The notes under the pieces are model-generated. The model was given only the letters and a program-made list of their open reading frames with translations, ran no database searches and was not told the origin of the DNA. This document shows, piece after piece, positions 27,306 through 37,242 of a stretch of 64,000 bases of DNA. This DNA is from Palsa-883 sp963847615. GTDB taxonomy: Bacteria > Pseudomonadota > Alphaproteobacteria > Acetobacterales > Acetobacteraceae. Each line of letters begins with the position of its first letter. Position 1 is the first letter of the stretch. The position numbers and the translations under genes were made by a program. The stretch is from NCBI GenBank assembly GCA_963847615.1, contig CAWKAN010000018.1:186001-250000 (forward strand). The letters are read 5' to 3'.

Positions 27306-28265
27306 GTGAGCCGCTACCTCATCCGCCGCCTGCTGATCACGGCGCCGAGCCTGCTCGGGATCAGCCTCGTGCTGTTCACCGTGCTGGCCTTGGCCCCCGG
27401 CGACCCGTTTTCCGAGCTGGCGACCAATCCGGCCATCCCGCCGTCGGTGCAGGCGGCGCTGCGCGCCAAGTTCGGCCTCGATGACCCGATCCCGGTGCGC
27501 TACATGCACTGGCTGATGGCCATGCTGCATGGCGACTGGGGGTTTTCCTTCGTCAGCCGGGTGAACGTCGATACGCTGATCCTGCAACGCCTGCCGGTGA
27601 CGCTGGGGGTGATCGGCGCCTCGCAGGTGCTGGCGGTGATGATCGCGCTGCCGGTCGGCATCTACGCGGCGACGCGGCCCTATTCGTTCTTCGACCAGAT
27701 CGCCGGCACCCTGGCGTTGATCGGCTTCGCCTTGCCGACCTTCTTCACCGGCATCGTGTTCATCCTGGTGTTCAGCATCTATCTGGACTGGCTGCCGTTC
27801 GTCTATCGCTCGGACCTGGCCGCCACCGGGCTGCTCTGGTGGTGGGAGGAGTTCAAGCAGTCGATCATGCCGATCGCCGTGCTCGGGCTGTTCCAGGGCG
27901 CCACCTGGACGCGCTTCGTGCGCTCCGCGGTGCTCGACGTGATCCGGCTGGACTACGTCACCACGGCGCGCGCCAAGGGGCTGGCGGAGAGCGGCGTGGT
28001 GATGAAGCACATCGTGCGCAACGCGATGATCCCGGTGGTGACGCTGATCGCGCTGCAGATGCCGATCGTGTTCGGCGGCGCCATCATCACCGAGCAGATC
28101 TTCCGGGTGCCCGGCATCGGCTCATTGCTGATCAGCTCGATCCTGGCCAACGACACCCCGGTGATCATGGCCGTCACCTTCGTCTTCGCCTGCCTGGTCA
28201 TCCTGTTCAACCTGATCGCGGACCTGCTGTATGGCTGGCTCGACCCCCGCATCTCCTACCGTTGA
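27306..28265 (+). CDS. ABC importer inner-membrane permease, DppB type
   Basis: 319 residues, about six membrane helices. Opening MSRYLIRRLLITAPSLLGISLVLF and APGDPF are typical of DppB/OppB, as are FALPTFFTGI, the cytoplasmic EAA-like loop DYVTTARAKGLAESGVVMKHIVRNAMIPVVT, and the end DLLYGWLDPRISY. It forms half of the transmembrane channel with the next gene. The start is GTG at 27306. The end overlaps dppC-type start by 35 bases, implying coupling. Confidence 0.93.
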   Translation: MSRYLIRRLLITAPSLLGISLVLFTVLALAPGDPFSELATNPAIPPSVQAALRAKFGLDDPIPVRYMHWLMAMLHGDWGFSFVSRVNVDTLILQRLPVTLGVIGASQVLAVMIALPVGIYAATRPYSFFDQIAGTLALIGFALPTFFTGIVFILVFSIYLDWLPFVYRSDLAATGLLWWWEEFKQSIMPIAVLGLFQGATWTRFVRSAVLDVIRLDYVTTARAKGLAESGVVMKHIVRNAMIPVVTLIALQMPIVFGGAIITEQIFRVPGIGSLLISSILANDTPVIMAVTFVFACLVILFNLIADLLYGWLDPRISYR

Positions 28266-29181
28266 CGCCGCCGCCGTCGCGGCCCCGCCCAAGGCGCGGG
28301 CGCAGCACGTCACGCCGTGGACCGAGGCGTGGCGGCGCTTCCGCCGCCACCGCCTGGCGGTGGTGAGCGCGGCGGTGCTGCTGCTGATGGTCCTGGCGAT
28401 CAGCTTCGGCCCGCTGCTGTGGCCGGTGCAGATCAACGACATCGACTTCACCGCGCAACTGCAGGGGCCGAGCTGGGCGCATCCGCTGGGGACCGACGAC
28501 CTGGGCCAGGATCTGCTGGCGCGCATGCTGTACGGCGGGCGGATCTCGATGTCGGTCGGCATTGCCGCGATGTCGGTCTCGGTCATCGTCGGCACCATCG
28601 TCGGCGCCGTCGCCGGCGTGTCGCGCGGCAGCATCGACAGCGCGCTGGTGTGGCTGATCGACCTGTTCCTGTCGCTGCCGCAGGTCCCGGTGCTGCTGGT
28701 GATCATCTACCTGTACCGCAACACGTTGACGGCGCTGCTGGGGCCGGAGCTGGGCATCTTCATCCTGATCGTCGGCGGCATCGGCGCGTTCCGCTGGATG
28801 ACGGTGGCACGCCTGGTGCGCGCGCAGTTGTTCGCGCTGCGGGAAAAAGAATTCGTCGAGGCGGCGCGCGCGCTCGGCGCCTCGACTTTCCGCCTGGTGG
28901 CGCGCCACGTGCTGCCGAATGCGCTGGGGCCGGTCATCGTCGCCGGCACGATCGACGTGGCGAACGCGATCATTGCGGAATCCACGCTGTCGTTCCTGGG
29001 CCTTGGCTTCCCGCCGGACATCCCGACCTGGGGGCGCATCCTGTATGACGCCAAGGATTACCTGGACGTCGCGCCGCACTGGGCGTTGATCGCCGGCGGG
29101 GCGATCTTCCTGGCCGTGCTGGCCATCAACTTCATCGGCGACGGGCTGCGCGACGCGCTGGACCCGCGCCGCATCATGTAG
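28231..29181 (+). CDS. ABC importer inner-membrane permease, DppC type
   Basis: 316 residues. N-terminal hydrophilic leader, then the DppC signature WRRFRRHRLAVVSAAVLLLMV, GTDDLGQDLLARMLYGGRISM, and the coupling loop REKEFVEAARALGASTFRLVARHVLPNA, ending with NFIGDGLRDALDPR. Pairs with the upstream permease. A 353-base gap containing a palindromic repeat separates it from the ATPase genes, although all are on one strand. Confidence 0.93.
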   Translation: MAGSTPASPTVDAAAVAAPPKARAQHVTPWTEAWRRFRRHRLAVVSAAVLLLMVLAISFGPLLWPVQINDIDFTAQLQGPSWAHPLGTDDLGQDLLARMLYGGRISMSVGIAAMSVSVIVGTIVGAVAGVSRGSIDSALVWLIDLFLSLPQVPVLLVIIYLYRNTLTALLGPELGIFILIVGGIGAFRWMTVARLVRAQLFALREKEFVEAARALGASTFRLVARHVLPNALGPVIVAGTIDVANAIIAESTLSFLGLGFPPDIPTWGRILYDAKDYLDVAPHWALIAGGAIFLAVLAINFIGDGLRDALDPRRIM

Positions 29182-29303
29182 CGGGCCGGGCCGCGTGGCG
29201 CACGGCGATCCGGGGCACTCCGTGATCGGAGCGGGATCGGGCATGGCAGATTGCCGGTCCGGGGAGCCGCACGACAGGAACCGTCCGGGGCCTCGCCCTT
29301 CCC

Positions 29304-29425
29304 GCAAGAAAGCCAGCTTCACCACAGAGGCACAGAGACACCGAGAAGGCAAAAAATGCCGGTTTGCGCGAAACGACTTCATGTCTTCTCAGTGTCTCCG
29401 TGCCTCTGTGGTGAAGCTTTCTTGC
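29304..29425. repeat. cacagagg-type inverted repeat inside the ABC importer gene set
   Basis: Arms agcttcaccacagaggcaca... (29315-29348) and its near complement (29385-29418) share about 34 bases with few mismatches, with outer gcaagaaag homology. It is of the same class as the perfect palindrome at 13685-13872. The remainder of 29182-29534 is gene-free. Confidence 0.8.
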
Positions 29426-29534
29426 GATAGATCGAACGCCCATGCCCCATCACGCAATCGTCCCGACTGCGGCGCCGCGCGGCGCCCACGCGTGACACCG
29501 GGTGGTTGCCGCCGGCACATCCAAGGGGGCCGGC

Positions 29535-30509
<975 letters not shown>

Positions 30510-30584
30510 TCATGGAATGAACACGGAATTTGACGGCAATGCTGGCGGAATGACCACCGAACGACACCTGGGGACAGTCGCGCG

Positions 30585-31559
30585 ATGAGCGAACCACTGC
30601 TGCGGGTCACCGATCTGGTGAAGAACTTCCCGGTGAAGGGCGGCGTGCTGGGCCGCGCGGTGGACCATGTGCACGCCGTCGACGGCGTCAGCTTCGAGAT
30701 CGCCGCCGGCGAGACGCTGGGCCTGGTCGGCGAATCCGGCTGCGGCAAGTCCACCACCGGGCGCTGCATCCTGCGGCTGATCGAGCCGACCTCGGGCGAG
30801 GTGTGGTTCGCGGGGCGCGAGGTGACCGCGCTCGACCACCGCGCGCTGACCGCGCTGCGCCGCGACATGCAGATCATCTTCCAGGACCCCTACGCCTCGC
30901 TCAATCCGCGCATGACGGTGGGCGCGATCGTCGGCGAGGCGTTGATCATCCATCGCCTGGCGAAGACCCGCCGCGCCTTCGCCGACCGGGTGGCCGAACT
31001 GCTGGAGACGGTCGGGCTGAACGCCGACCACATGCGGCGCTACCCGCACGAGTTCTCCGGCGGGCAGCGCCAGCGCATCGGCATCGCGCGCGCGCTGGCG
31101 GTCTCGCCCAAGCTGATCGTCTGCGACGAGCCGGTCTCGGCGCTGGACGTGTCGATCCAGGCCCAGGTGATCAACCTGCTGGAGGACCTGCAGGAACAGT
31201 TCGGCCTGACCTTCCTGTTCATCGCCCACGACCTGTCGGTGGTGGAGCACATCAGCACCCGCGTCGCGGTGATGTATCTGGGGCGGATCGTCGAGATCGC
31301 CTCGGCGCATGATCTGTATGTCACGCCGCTGCATCCCTATACCGAGGCGCTGCTGTCGGCGGTGCCGATCCCCGACCCGACGGCGAAGCGCGAGCGCATC
31401 CGCCTGGAGGGCGACGTGCCGAACCCGATCCGCCCGCCGACCGGGTGCCACTTCCACACCCGCTGCCCGATCCGGCAGTTGCCGCTGTGCAGCACGGAGA
31501 AGCCGACGCTGCGGCAGACCGCGGACGGGCACTGGGTGGCGTGTCACTTGCGCGGGTAG
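30585..31559 (+). CDS. ABC importer ATPase, DppF/OppF type
   Basis: 324 residues. Walker A GESGCGKST, FQDPYASLNPRMTVG, signature FSGGQRQRIGIARALA, Walker B LIVCDEPVSALD and H-loop FIAHDLSVVEH are all intact. C-terminal oligopeptide-type domain with GCHFHTRCPIRQLPLC. It forms the ATPase heterodimer with the gene at 29535; both ATPases are needed in Dpp/Opp importers. It is the last gene of the importer set. A convergent RES/Xre module follows 50 bases on. Confidence 0.94.
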   Translation: MSEPLLRVTDLVKNFPVKGGVLGRAVDHVHAVDGVSFEIAAGETLGLVGESGCGKSTTGRCILRLIEPTSGEVWFAGREVTALDHRALTALRRDMQIIFQDPYASLNPRMTVGAIVGEALIIHRLAKTRRAFADRVAELLETVGLNADHMRRYPHEFSGGQRQRIGIARALAVSPKLIVCDEPVSALDVSIQAQVINLLEDLQEQFGLTFLFIAHDLSVVEHISTRVAVMYLGRIVEIASAHDLYVTPLHPYTEALLSAVPIPDPTAKRERIRLEGDVPNPIRPPTGCHFHTRCPIRQLPLCSTEKPTLRQTADGHWVACHLRG

Positions 31560-31609
31560 GTCCTGGTCGATCCTCGCGGCCGGGAACGCCGACGGCCGCC
31601 CCCGGCGCG

Positions 31610-32071
31610 TCAGAACAACCGAGGATCAAACACAAACGGCTCAAGTGCCCGGACCGTAATGGCCGCGGACGCCGGGTGCATGTGATTGATCACGACGTTC
31701 ACGTCGGGTGAGCCTGCCAGCGGCACGATCGCCGACGGCACCAGCAGCAAAGCCGTCGTGTGTGATGCGTACCAGCGGTCGCCTGTCTGCTGCGTCCAGC
31801 CTTCCCGGCGCCGCCAGTCTGTCGCCAGATCCTTAAGCGCAATAGTTTCCATCCCAAGCGCATCCGGTGCCTGGTAGCTGACCATGACCAGCTCCGGCAG
31901 GAGCATCGGATCCTCGATATGGACAAGCTTCTCCAGCACGCACAGCGACGGCGAGGTCGCGCAGTAGGTGACCGCGTGCCCCACCGTGTTCCAGCGTCCA
32001 TCGAACAGCAGGCCGTACCCGCCGTCGAACGCCGCCGCGTGCCGGCGGCCCGACAGCCGCCACAGCACCAT
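31610..32071 (-). CDS. RES-domain toxin (NAD+-degrading type)
   Basis: 153 residues. The RES family is recognised by LWRLSGRRHAAAFDGGYGLLFDGRWNTVG, TYCATSPSLCVLEKLVH, and near the C-terminus SAIVPLAGSPDVNVVINHMHP. Characterised members (MbcT, ParT, Res) use NAD+ as a co-substrate and deplete it or modify targets with it. The start ATG shares one base with the stop of the antitoxin gene (32071), i.e. TGATG coupling. Key Arg, Tyr and Ser/Asn positions appear kept. The module is convergent with the ABC importer. Confidence 0.9.
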   Translation of the reverse strand: MVLWRLSGRRHAAAFDGGYGLLFDGRWNTVGHAVTYCATSPSLCVLEKLVHIEDPMLLPELVMVSYQAPDALGMETIALKDLATDWRRREGWTQQTGDRWYASHTTALLLVPSAIVPLAGSPDVNVVINHMHPASAAITVRALEPFVFDPRLF

Positions 32072-32508
32072 CAGGCCGCGGCACCCCAGGCGATCTTGCC
32101 GAGGATCGTCTCGATGACGCGGGCACCCGCCTCGGTCTGCGCGAGCGCGAGCGGCGCCTCGTTGTCGAGTTCCCGCAACGGCCGGCGCAGCCAGCGATTG
32201 GCTTTTTCGGTCTCGCCGAAAATGTCCTCGGCCAGCGTCTGGACCCGTAGCAGCCGGACCGCCCGGTCCAACTCGTCCACCGTGAGCGGCTGCTGCCTGT
32301 CGGCGCGGTGCCGGCGCGTGCGCTGCGGGATCACGAACCGTTCGATCTCCCGCTCGCTCAGCCCGGCCTGCGCCAGGCCCTTGAGCGCGCTCAACGGCAG
32401 GCGGTTGCGCACCGCCAGCGCGAGGTCGGCCTGCGAGCGCACCTCCGCACCCAGCACGCGCCGCCCGCCGAGCTTGCGGGCCACCTCCTCGACGATCGCT
32501 ATGGACAT
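32071..32508 (-). CDS. Xre/MbcA/ParS-type antitoxin (DUF2384)
   Basis: 145 residues. The N-terminal DNA-binding part includes LPLSALKGLAQAGLSEREIERFVIPQRTRRHR, and the C-terminal toxin-binding domain has AVRLLRVQTLAEDIFGETEKANRWLRRPLREL and the usual ending ALAQTEAGARVIETILGKIAWG. The GAR motif near the end is typical of the family. It precedes and is coupled to the RES toxin. Its promoter shares the 163-base divergent gap with the MazEF-like pair. Confidence 0.92.
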   Translation of the reverse strand: MSIAIVEEVARKLGGRRVLGAEVRSQADLALAVRNRLPLSALKGLAQAGLSEREIERFVIPQRTRRHRADRQQPLTVDELDRAVRLLRVQTLAEDIFGETEKANRWLRRPLRELDNEAPLALAQTEAGARVIETILGKIAWGAAA

Positions 32509-32626
32509 TCGCCACCTCGCTTGTCAGTGCGGCAACATGCTCCAAGGATAGGCGGCAAGTTGCCGTTCTGCAAGGCAGCAGCGGGCGCCGGCGCCGAAAG
32601 GGCCACGGCGTCATTGTGGGCCGCCC

Positions 32627-32642
32627 CGTAACGCGTTACGAT
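32627..32642 (+). promoter_or_regulatory. Perfect 14-bp palindrome upstream of the MazEF-like pair
   Basis: cgtaacgcgttacg (32627-32640) is fully self-complementary and overlaps a -10-like TACGAT (32637-32642), 30 bases before the antitoxin ATG. This is the right place for an autoregulatory operator, and it is also within the divergent region of the Xre/RES pair. Confidence 0.5.
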
Positions 32643-32671
32643 ATTCGGCGTTGCGGGCGTGGGAGGGCAGA

Positions 32672-32899
32672 ATGGCAGTTTCGGCCGAACGGATGAAGGC
32701 GATGCGCGACCGGCGTCGCCGCCAGGGATTGCGTGAGGTGCGACTGGTCCTGCCGGACGGGCGATCGGACGCGGTCCGCGAGCGCGTGGCGGCGCAGGTG
32801 GCCCGGTTGAGCCGTGACAGCGAGCGCGCGGCGCTGGCGTGGATCGAGGCGGTGTCCGAATTCGACGCCGCCGCGCAGGACGGCGATGCGGCGCGGTGA
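32672..32899 (+). CDS. MazE-like antitoxin
   Basis: 75 residues, very basic at the start: MKAMRDRRRRQGLREVRLVLPDGRSDAVRERVAAQVARLS, a layout known from antitoxin MazE-family (DUF3018) proteins paired with MazF. The C-terminal ALAWIEAVSEFDAAAQDG is acidic and probably occupies the toxin. ATG 32672 is preceded by gggaggg, which decides the start over a TTG at 32651. It overlaps the toxin gene by 14 bases. Confidence 0.85.
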   Translation: MAVSAERMKAMRDRRRRQGLREVRLVLPDGRSDAVRERVAAQVARLSRDSERAALAWIEAVSEFDAAAQDGDAAR

Positions 32900-33215
32900 T
32901 GTGGTGACGGTTGCCGCGTCTGGCGACGATGGCAAACCGAGGCCGGCGGTGATCGTGCAGACCGAGGCGTTTCCCGCGCGCCATGCGTCGGTGGTGATCT
33001 GTCAGATGACCTCAGAACTGGTGGACGCGCCGGATTTCCGTGTCACTCTCGATCCGAGTGCGGGCAACGGGCTGCGCCTGCGCTCGCAGGTGATGGCGGA
33101 CAAGCCCGTGACCGTGCGGCGCGACCGAATCGGACGGACGATCGGGCACCTGAGCGCCGCGGAGATGGGCCGGCTGAACGTTGCGCTGGCGTTCGTGATG
33201 GGATTGGCTGACTGA
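32886..33215 (+). CDS. mazF: MazF/PemK-family endoribonuclease toxin
   Basis: 109 residues. The MazF fold is evident: MRRGDVVTVAASGDDGKPRPAVIVQ, SVVICQMTSELVDAPDFRV, LRLRSQVMADKPVTVRRDRIG and GHLSAAEMGRLNVALAFVMGL. The Arg in GKPRPAV and the Ser/Thr of the ICQMTS strand correspond to catalytic positions in the family. MazF cleaves RNA at short sequences. The ATG at 32886 lies inside the antitoxin gene, so translation is coupled. Confidence 0.9.
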   Translation: MRRGDVVTVAASGDDGKPRPAVIVQTEAFPARHASVVICQMTSELVDAPDFRVTLDPSAGNGLRLRSQVMADKPVTVRRDRIGRTIGHLSAAEMGRLNVALAFVMGLAD

Positions 33216-33362
33216 GGAGAGGCGAAGCAGGGAACCGCTGATCGACGCAGACGAACGCCGATAGGCGGTCCTCGCTGCGGCGGCGCTTCACCGCCGCCGA
33301 GGCGCAGAGCGCAGGACCTCACCCACGCCAAGCTGGCGGCAGTGTGCGCAATGCGGGCTGGT

Positions 33363-35072
33363 TCACGCCCCGCCGAGGATCGCGTCGGCGCATTTCTCCG
33401 CCGTCATCAGCACCGGGAAGTTGGTGTTGGCGCACGGCACCACCGGGAAGATCGAGGCATCGACCACGCGCAGCCCGTCCACCGCGCGCACCCGCCCCGC
33501 CGGGTCGGTCACCGCCATCGGGTCGTCGGCGTTGCCCATCCGGCAGGTGCAGGAGGCATGCCAGACGCCGACCGCGGCCTTGCGGCAGAACGCCTCAAGC
33601 TGCTCGTCGTCGCGCAGCAGCCCGTCCAGCGTGAAGCCCTCCATGATCAGCTTGCGCATCAGGACGCCGCGCAGCGCCGCCGGGCCGTCGAGCAGCCGCG
33701 CCAGCGCATCGGTGATCAGCTTGTTCCTGGTGTTGATCAGCCCGACCTGGCGCACCTTGTCGCTGTAGCTGGCGGGGAACGGGTTGTCGGTCACCGCCTG
33801 CATGGTCGGCGTCAGGTGCATCGCGCCGAACCGGCGCACGCCGTCCATCATCCGCTCCAGGTCGCGCCGGTCGGACAGCAGGTTGAACTCCACCACCGGC
33901 TCGGCGCGCCAGTCGCGCGCGGCCAGCTTCACCTCGCCGGTTTCCGAATAGGTCTTGTAGACGGTGACGATGAACGAGCCGATCTGCTCGCCCACCGCGT
34001 GCCATGAGGTCTTGTTGGTGACCACGGTGAACATGTCGCCCTGCGGGGTGCCCGCCAGCTTCGAGGAGTAGCGCAGCGCCAGGTAGATGTGCCGGCGGGT
34101 GTAGTCGTGGATGATCCGCGCGTGCGGCTTGATGAAGGCGGCAACGGCGACCGCGGGGTGGTCCTGCAGGCGTTGGCCGACGCCGGGGACATGCGCGCGG
34201 ACCTCGATGCCGAGGTCGCGCAGGTGCCCGGCCGGACCGATGCCGGCGCGCAACAGATGCGCCGGCGAATGGATCGCGCCGGACGACAGGATCACCTCCC
34301 GGCCGCGGAATTCCCGTGGCTGGCCGCCGACCAGCGCCTTCACGCCGACGCAACGATGGCCGTCGAACAGCAGCTCGCTGACCTGGGTGTCGGTGGCGAT
34401 CGTCAGGTTCTCGCGCAGCCGCGTGCCGGGATCGAGGTAGCCGATCGCCGCGGAGACCCGGCGCTCGTAGGCGTTGGAGATGGTGATCGGGAAGTAGCCG
34501 TCCTCGAAGGGGCCGTTCTGGTCGAGGCGGAATTGATGCCCGGCCTGCCGGAACGCCTCGGCGGCGGCCTTGGCGTGTTCCGGCCACAGCTCGGGGAAGA
34601 TGCGGCGGACCGGGATGCGGCCTTCGTTGCCGTGCCACGGACCGTCGAAGTCCATGTCGCGCTCCACCTTCTTGAAGTAGGGCAGCACGTTGTCCCAGTT
34701 CCACCCGGTGGCGCCGCGCGCCGCCCACTCGTCGTAGTCGCTCGGCGCGCCGCGGTTGGCGAGCTGGCCGTTGATCGAGGAGCCGCCGCCCAGCACGCGC
34801 GCCTGCTCGTATTTGCGCAACGGCGGTCGGTTCTGCTGCGGATTGTTGTGCGGGATGACTTCCGTGGTGACCTTTAGCCCGGTCCAGTGGAAGCGCGGGT
34901 TGAGGTAGGCGGTGCCGGGATAGCTGTCGAGGATCTCCGGCGGCACCTTGCCGTGCGGGGTGTCCTGGCCGGCCTCGCAGACCAGGATTTTGTTGCCGGA
35001 ACGCGCCGACAGCCGGTTGGCGAGGACGGAGCCGGCGGAGCCGCCGCCGACGATGATGGTGTCGTAGGTCAT
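33363..35072 (-). CDS. GMC-family FAD oxidoreductase (choline-dehydrogenase-like)
   Basis: 569 residues. FAD-binding TIIVGGGSAGSVLANRLS, GMC signature 1 RVLGGGSSINGQ, signature 2 SSGAIHSPAHLLRAGIGP, catalytic His in VGVWHASCTCRMG and the Asn of PCANTNFPVLMTAEK. Such enzymes oxidise alcohols with FAD; the substrate is undefined. I prefer ATG 35072 (MTYDTIIVGGGSAG) over the in-frame ATG at 35096. It is a single minus-strand gene, with a 499-base gene-free region upstream. Confidence 0.92.
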   Translation of the reverse strand: MTYDTIIVGGGSAGSVLANRLSARSGNKILVCEAGQDTPHGKVPPEILDSYPGTAYLNPRFHWTGLKVTTEVIPHNNPQQNRPPLRKYEQARVLGGGSSINGQLANRGAPSDYDEWAARGATGWNWDNVLPYFKKVERDMDFDGPWHGNEGRIPVRRIFPELWPEHAKAAAEAFRQAGHQFRLDQNGPFEDGYFPITISNAYERRVSAAIGYLDPGTRLRENLTIATDTQVSELLFDGHRCVGVKALVGGQPREFRGREVILSSGAIHSPAHLLRAGIGPAGHLRDLGIEVRAHVPGVGQRLQDHPAVAVAAFIKPHARIIHDYTRRHIYLALRYSSKLAGTPQGDMFTVVTNKTSWHAVGEQIGSFIVTVYKTYSETGEVKLAARDWRAEPVVEFNLLSDRRDLERMMDGVRRFGAMHLTPTMQAVTDNPFPASYSDKVRQVGLINTRNKLITDALARLLDGPAALRGVLMRKLIMEGFTLDGLLRDDEQLEAFCRKAAVGVWHASCTCRMGNADDPMAVTDPAGRVRAVDGLRVVDASIFPVVPCANTNFPVLMTAEKCADAILGGA

Positions 35073-35571
35073 GGTGCGTGGTGTGTCTGATGGCAAAACG
35101 TTACCGGAGTTATCGGCGAAACGCTACCCAACTCTCGGCTGGTCGCGTCGAGCGGGTGTGACTGACCCTGGTACGTGCAGCCAATCATGCCGGCACAACT
35201 CCCGGGAGTATCATCGAACTCGACCGGTAGGGTGTGTTTCTGGCCGCCCAACTCATAGTCTCCCCTCCTCTCCGCTTGGCATTCGCTCTGCGAACACCAC
35301 AACATCGCTCCATCAGGTCGGCTGGGCAAGTGGGACGACGATTGTAAAGCAATTCTCGTTTTGACCGGACGACGTTGCCTCTCCGTCATGGCCGGGCCTG
35401 CCCCGGCCATCCACGCACCGCCGGTGGGGGGCGGATAACCGGGACAGGCCCGGCCATGACGGAGACAGGCTGTCCGGAGCGGCCACAATAAGAATTGCTG
35501 ACGATTGTAGGTATGTGGAAAATGTGCTCAGTTCCCGCGCAGGCTGCGCTGTTCAGAGAGGGATTCGTGAG
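35073..35571. repeat. Gene-free region with a catggccgg inverted repeat
   Basis: Arms 35381-35406 (ctccgtcatggccgggcctg...) and 35439-35464 are complementary over 26 bases with one mismatch. The left part, 35384-35422, equals the atpD-atpC unit. The remainder (35100-35380) is comparatively low in GC and may carry the promoter of the Mrr gene; no gene is supported. Confidence 0.7.
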
Positions 35572-36457
35572 ATGTCCATCCCGGATTTTCAAAGCCTGAT
35601 GCTCCCGGTACTCCGGAACATAGCTGACCATCAATGGCGGGTTTCAGATCTTGTCAAGGCCATTTCCGACGAAATCAAGTTGACCGAGGAGGAACGCCAC
35701 AAGCTACAGCCAGGCGGGCGGAACCGGATCATCAACAATCGTATAGGTTGGGCGCTTACAAATCTCAAGAAAGCCGGGCTCGTCGAGAGCCTAGCGCATG
35801 CTGAATATAAGGCAACCGAACTCGGCGTGAAGGTCCTATCAGCGAAACCAGCACAGATAACGGTCAGCTATTTGAGGCAGCTTCCCGGCGTCTCCAAATT
35901 GCCTGATAGCACACAGGCTGACACTCCGCAGGAAAGACTTATAGTCGCCGAACGAGAAGCTCAAGGCTGAGCTAGCAGAAAAACTCTTGGAACGGGTCAC
36001 GAATCTGCATTGGTCTGACTTTGAGCGCCTGGTGGTCGATCTGCTAGGCAAGTTAGGCTACGCCGTGAACAATCCGACGAAGGTAGAGCGACTTGGCGGT
36101 GTCGGCGACGGCGGTGTGGACGGCGTCATCTTGCGAGACGAGTTCGGATTCGATTCTATCTTCATTCAGGCAAAGAAGTACGCCAAAGATAATCCCGTGA
36201 GTGCACCGGCAATCCAAAGCTTTGCAGGTGCGTTGCTGAGCAACGGCGCCACCAAAGGCATATTCGTAACCGCCAGCCGCTTCACCAGCCAGGCCCACGA
36301 TACCGCATCGGGCTACAAAAGCCACCAAATCGTCCTGGTCGAGGGCCCCGAACTCGTACGTCTGATGATCGAGCACGAGATTGGTGTCCGCACTGTGCAA
36401 ACCATCAAAGTACAGCAAGTCGATCTGGAAGCCTATGAGGAGGATGCGGGAAGCTGA
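35572..36457 (+). pseudogene. mrr: Mrr-type restriction endonuclease, split by a one-base frameshift
   Basis: The first frame (35572-35970) gives the Mrr N-terminal winged helix: SIPDFQSLMLPVLRNIADHQWR, RNRIINNRIGWALTNLKKAGL, ELGVKVL. The second frame up to 36457 gives the Mrr catalytic domain: HWSDFERLVVDLLGKLGY, VGDGGVDGVI, SIFIQAKKYA, GALLSNGATKGIFVTAS, and LVEGPELVRLMIEHEIGV. Removing the G at about 35950 fuses them as RLIVANEKLKAELAEKLLERV. Catalytic Asp and QxK residues are intact. Mrr cuts methylated DNA. Either a genuine inactivation or a base error explains the split. Confidence 0.88.
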
Positions 36458-36467
36458 AGGCTACGCC

Positions 36468-37181
36468 TCAAACTCCCAACTGAGCGGCCAGGTTCGCGAT
36501 ATCCGTCGCCACCACGTCCCAGTCCTGCTCGGCGGCATAATCGCGTTGCTGGTGCGGTCCGTACTCGGTCGGGCGCGGGAAGAACGCGGTCAGCAGCCCG
36601 CATTTGCGCGCGTTGGCCAGGTCGCCGTTGTGCGCCGCCGCCATCATCACCTCGCCCGGCGCGACATCCAGCAGCTTCGCCACGCCGAGATAGGTTTCAG
36701 GGTCCGGCTTGTAGTGGCCAAACAGGTCGGAGCCGAACACCATGTCCCACGGCAGTCCGGCATGCTTCGCCATCTTGGTCAGCAGCGCGACGTTGCCGTT
36801 CGACAACGGCCCGATGATGAAGCGCCGCTTCAGCCGGGTCAGGCCCGCCACCGCATCAGGCCAGGGGTTCAGCCGATGCCAGCCGAGATTGATGTGGCGC
36901 CGATCATCCTCGGTCAGCCCGTTGATGCCGAACTTCGCCACCAGCCTGTCCAGCGAACCGCGGTGCAGGTCGTCCAGCTTGGTCCACGCCACTTCGCCCT
37001 TGCGCACGCGGTCCATCGACGGGTGGTAGGCGGCGCGCCAGGCATCGACCAGCGCGGTCCAGTCGGCGCTGATGCCGCGTTGCGCGCCATAGGCGGAGAG
37101 ATCGGCGATCAGGCTGCCGCGCCAGTCCACCACCGTGCCGAAAGTATCGAACACGATCGCGACGGGCAGGTTTCCTGGCAT
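36468..37181 (-). CDS. Haloacid dehalogenase type II (HAD superfamily)
   Basis: 237 residues. Nucleophile Asp12 in AIVFDTFGTVVDWR, motif 2 IGPLSNGNVALL, Lys in GHYKPDPETYLG, and AAAHNGDLANARKCG near the end. Family enzymes hydrolyse L-2-haloacids, but many homologues act on other small phosphates or acids. The Shine-Dalgarno aaaggagg ends five bases from ATG 37181, one of the strongest ribosome sites in the window. It is convergent with the Mrr gene. Confidence 0.9.
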   Translation of the reverse strand: MPGNLPVAIVFDTFGTVVDWRGSLIADLSAYGAQRGISADWTALVDAWRAAYHPSMDRVRKGEVAWTKLDDLHRGSLDRLVAKFGINGLTEDDRRHINLGWHRLNPWPDAVAGLTRLKRRFIIGPLSNGNVALLTKMAKHAGLPWDMVFGSDLFGHYKPDPETYLGVAKLLDVAPGEVMMAAAHNGDLANARKCGLLTAFFPRPTEYGPHQQRDYAAEQDWDVVATDIANLAAQLGV

Positions 37182-37242
37182 TTTGTACCTCCTTTGCGCA
37201 TGCTTCCGCCGTTCTGCTTTGGGGCGAGTTGCCCGCCCTGGA

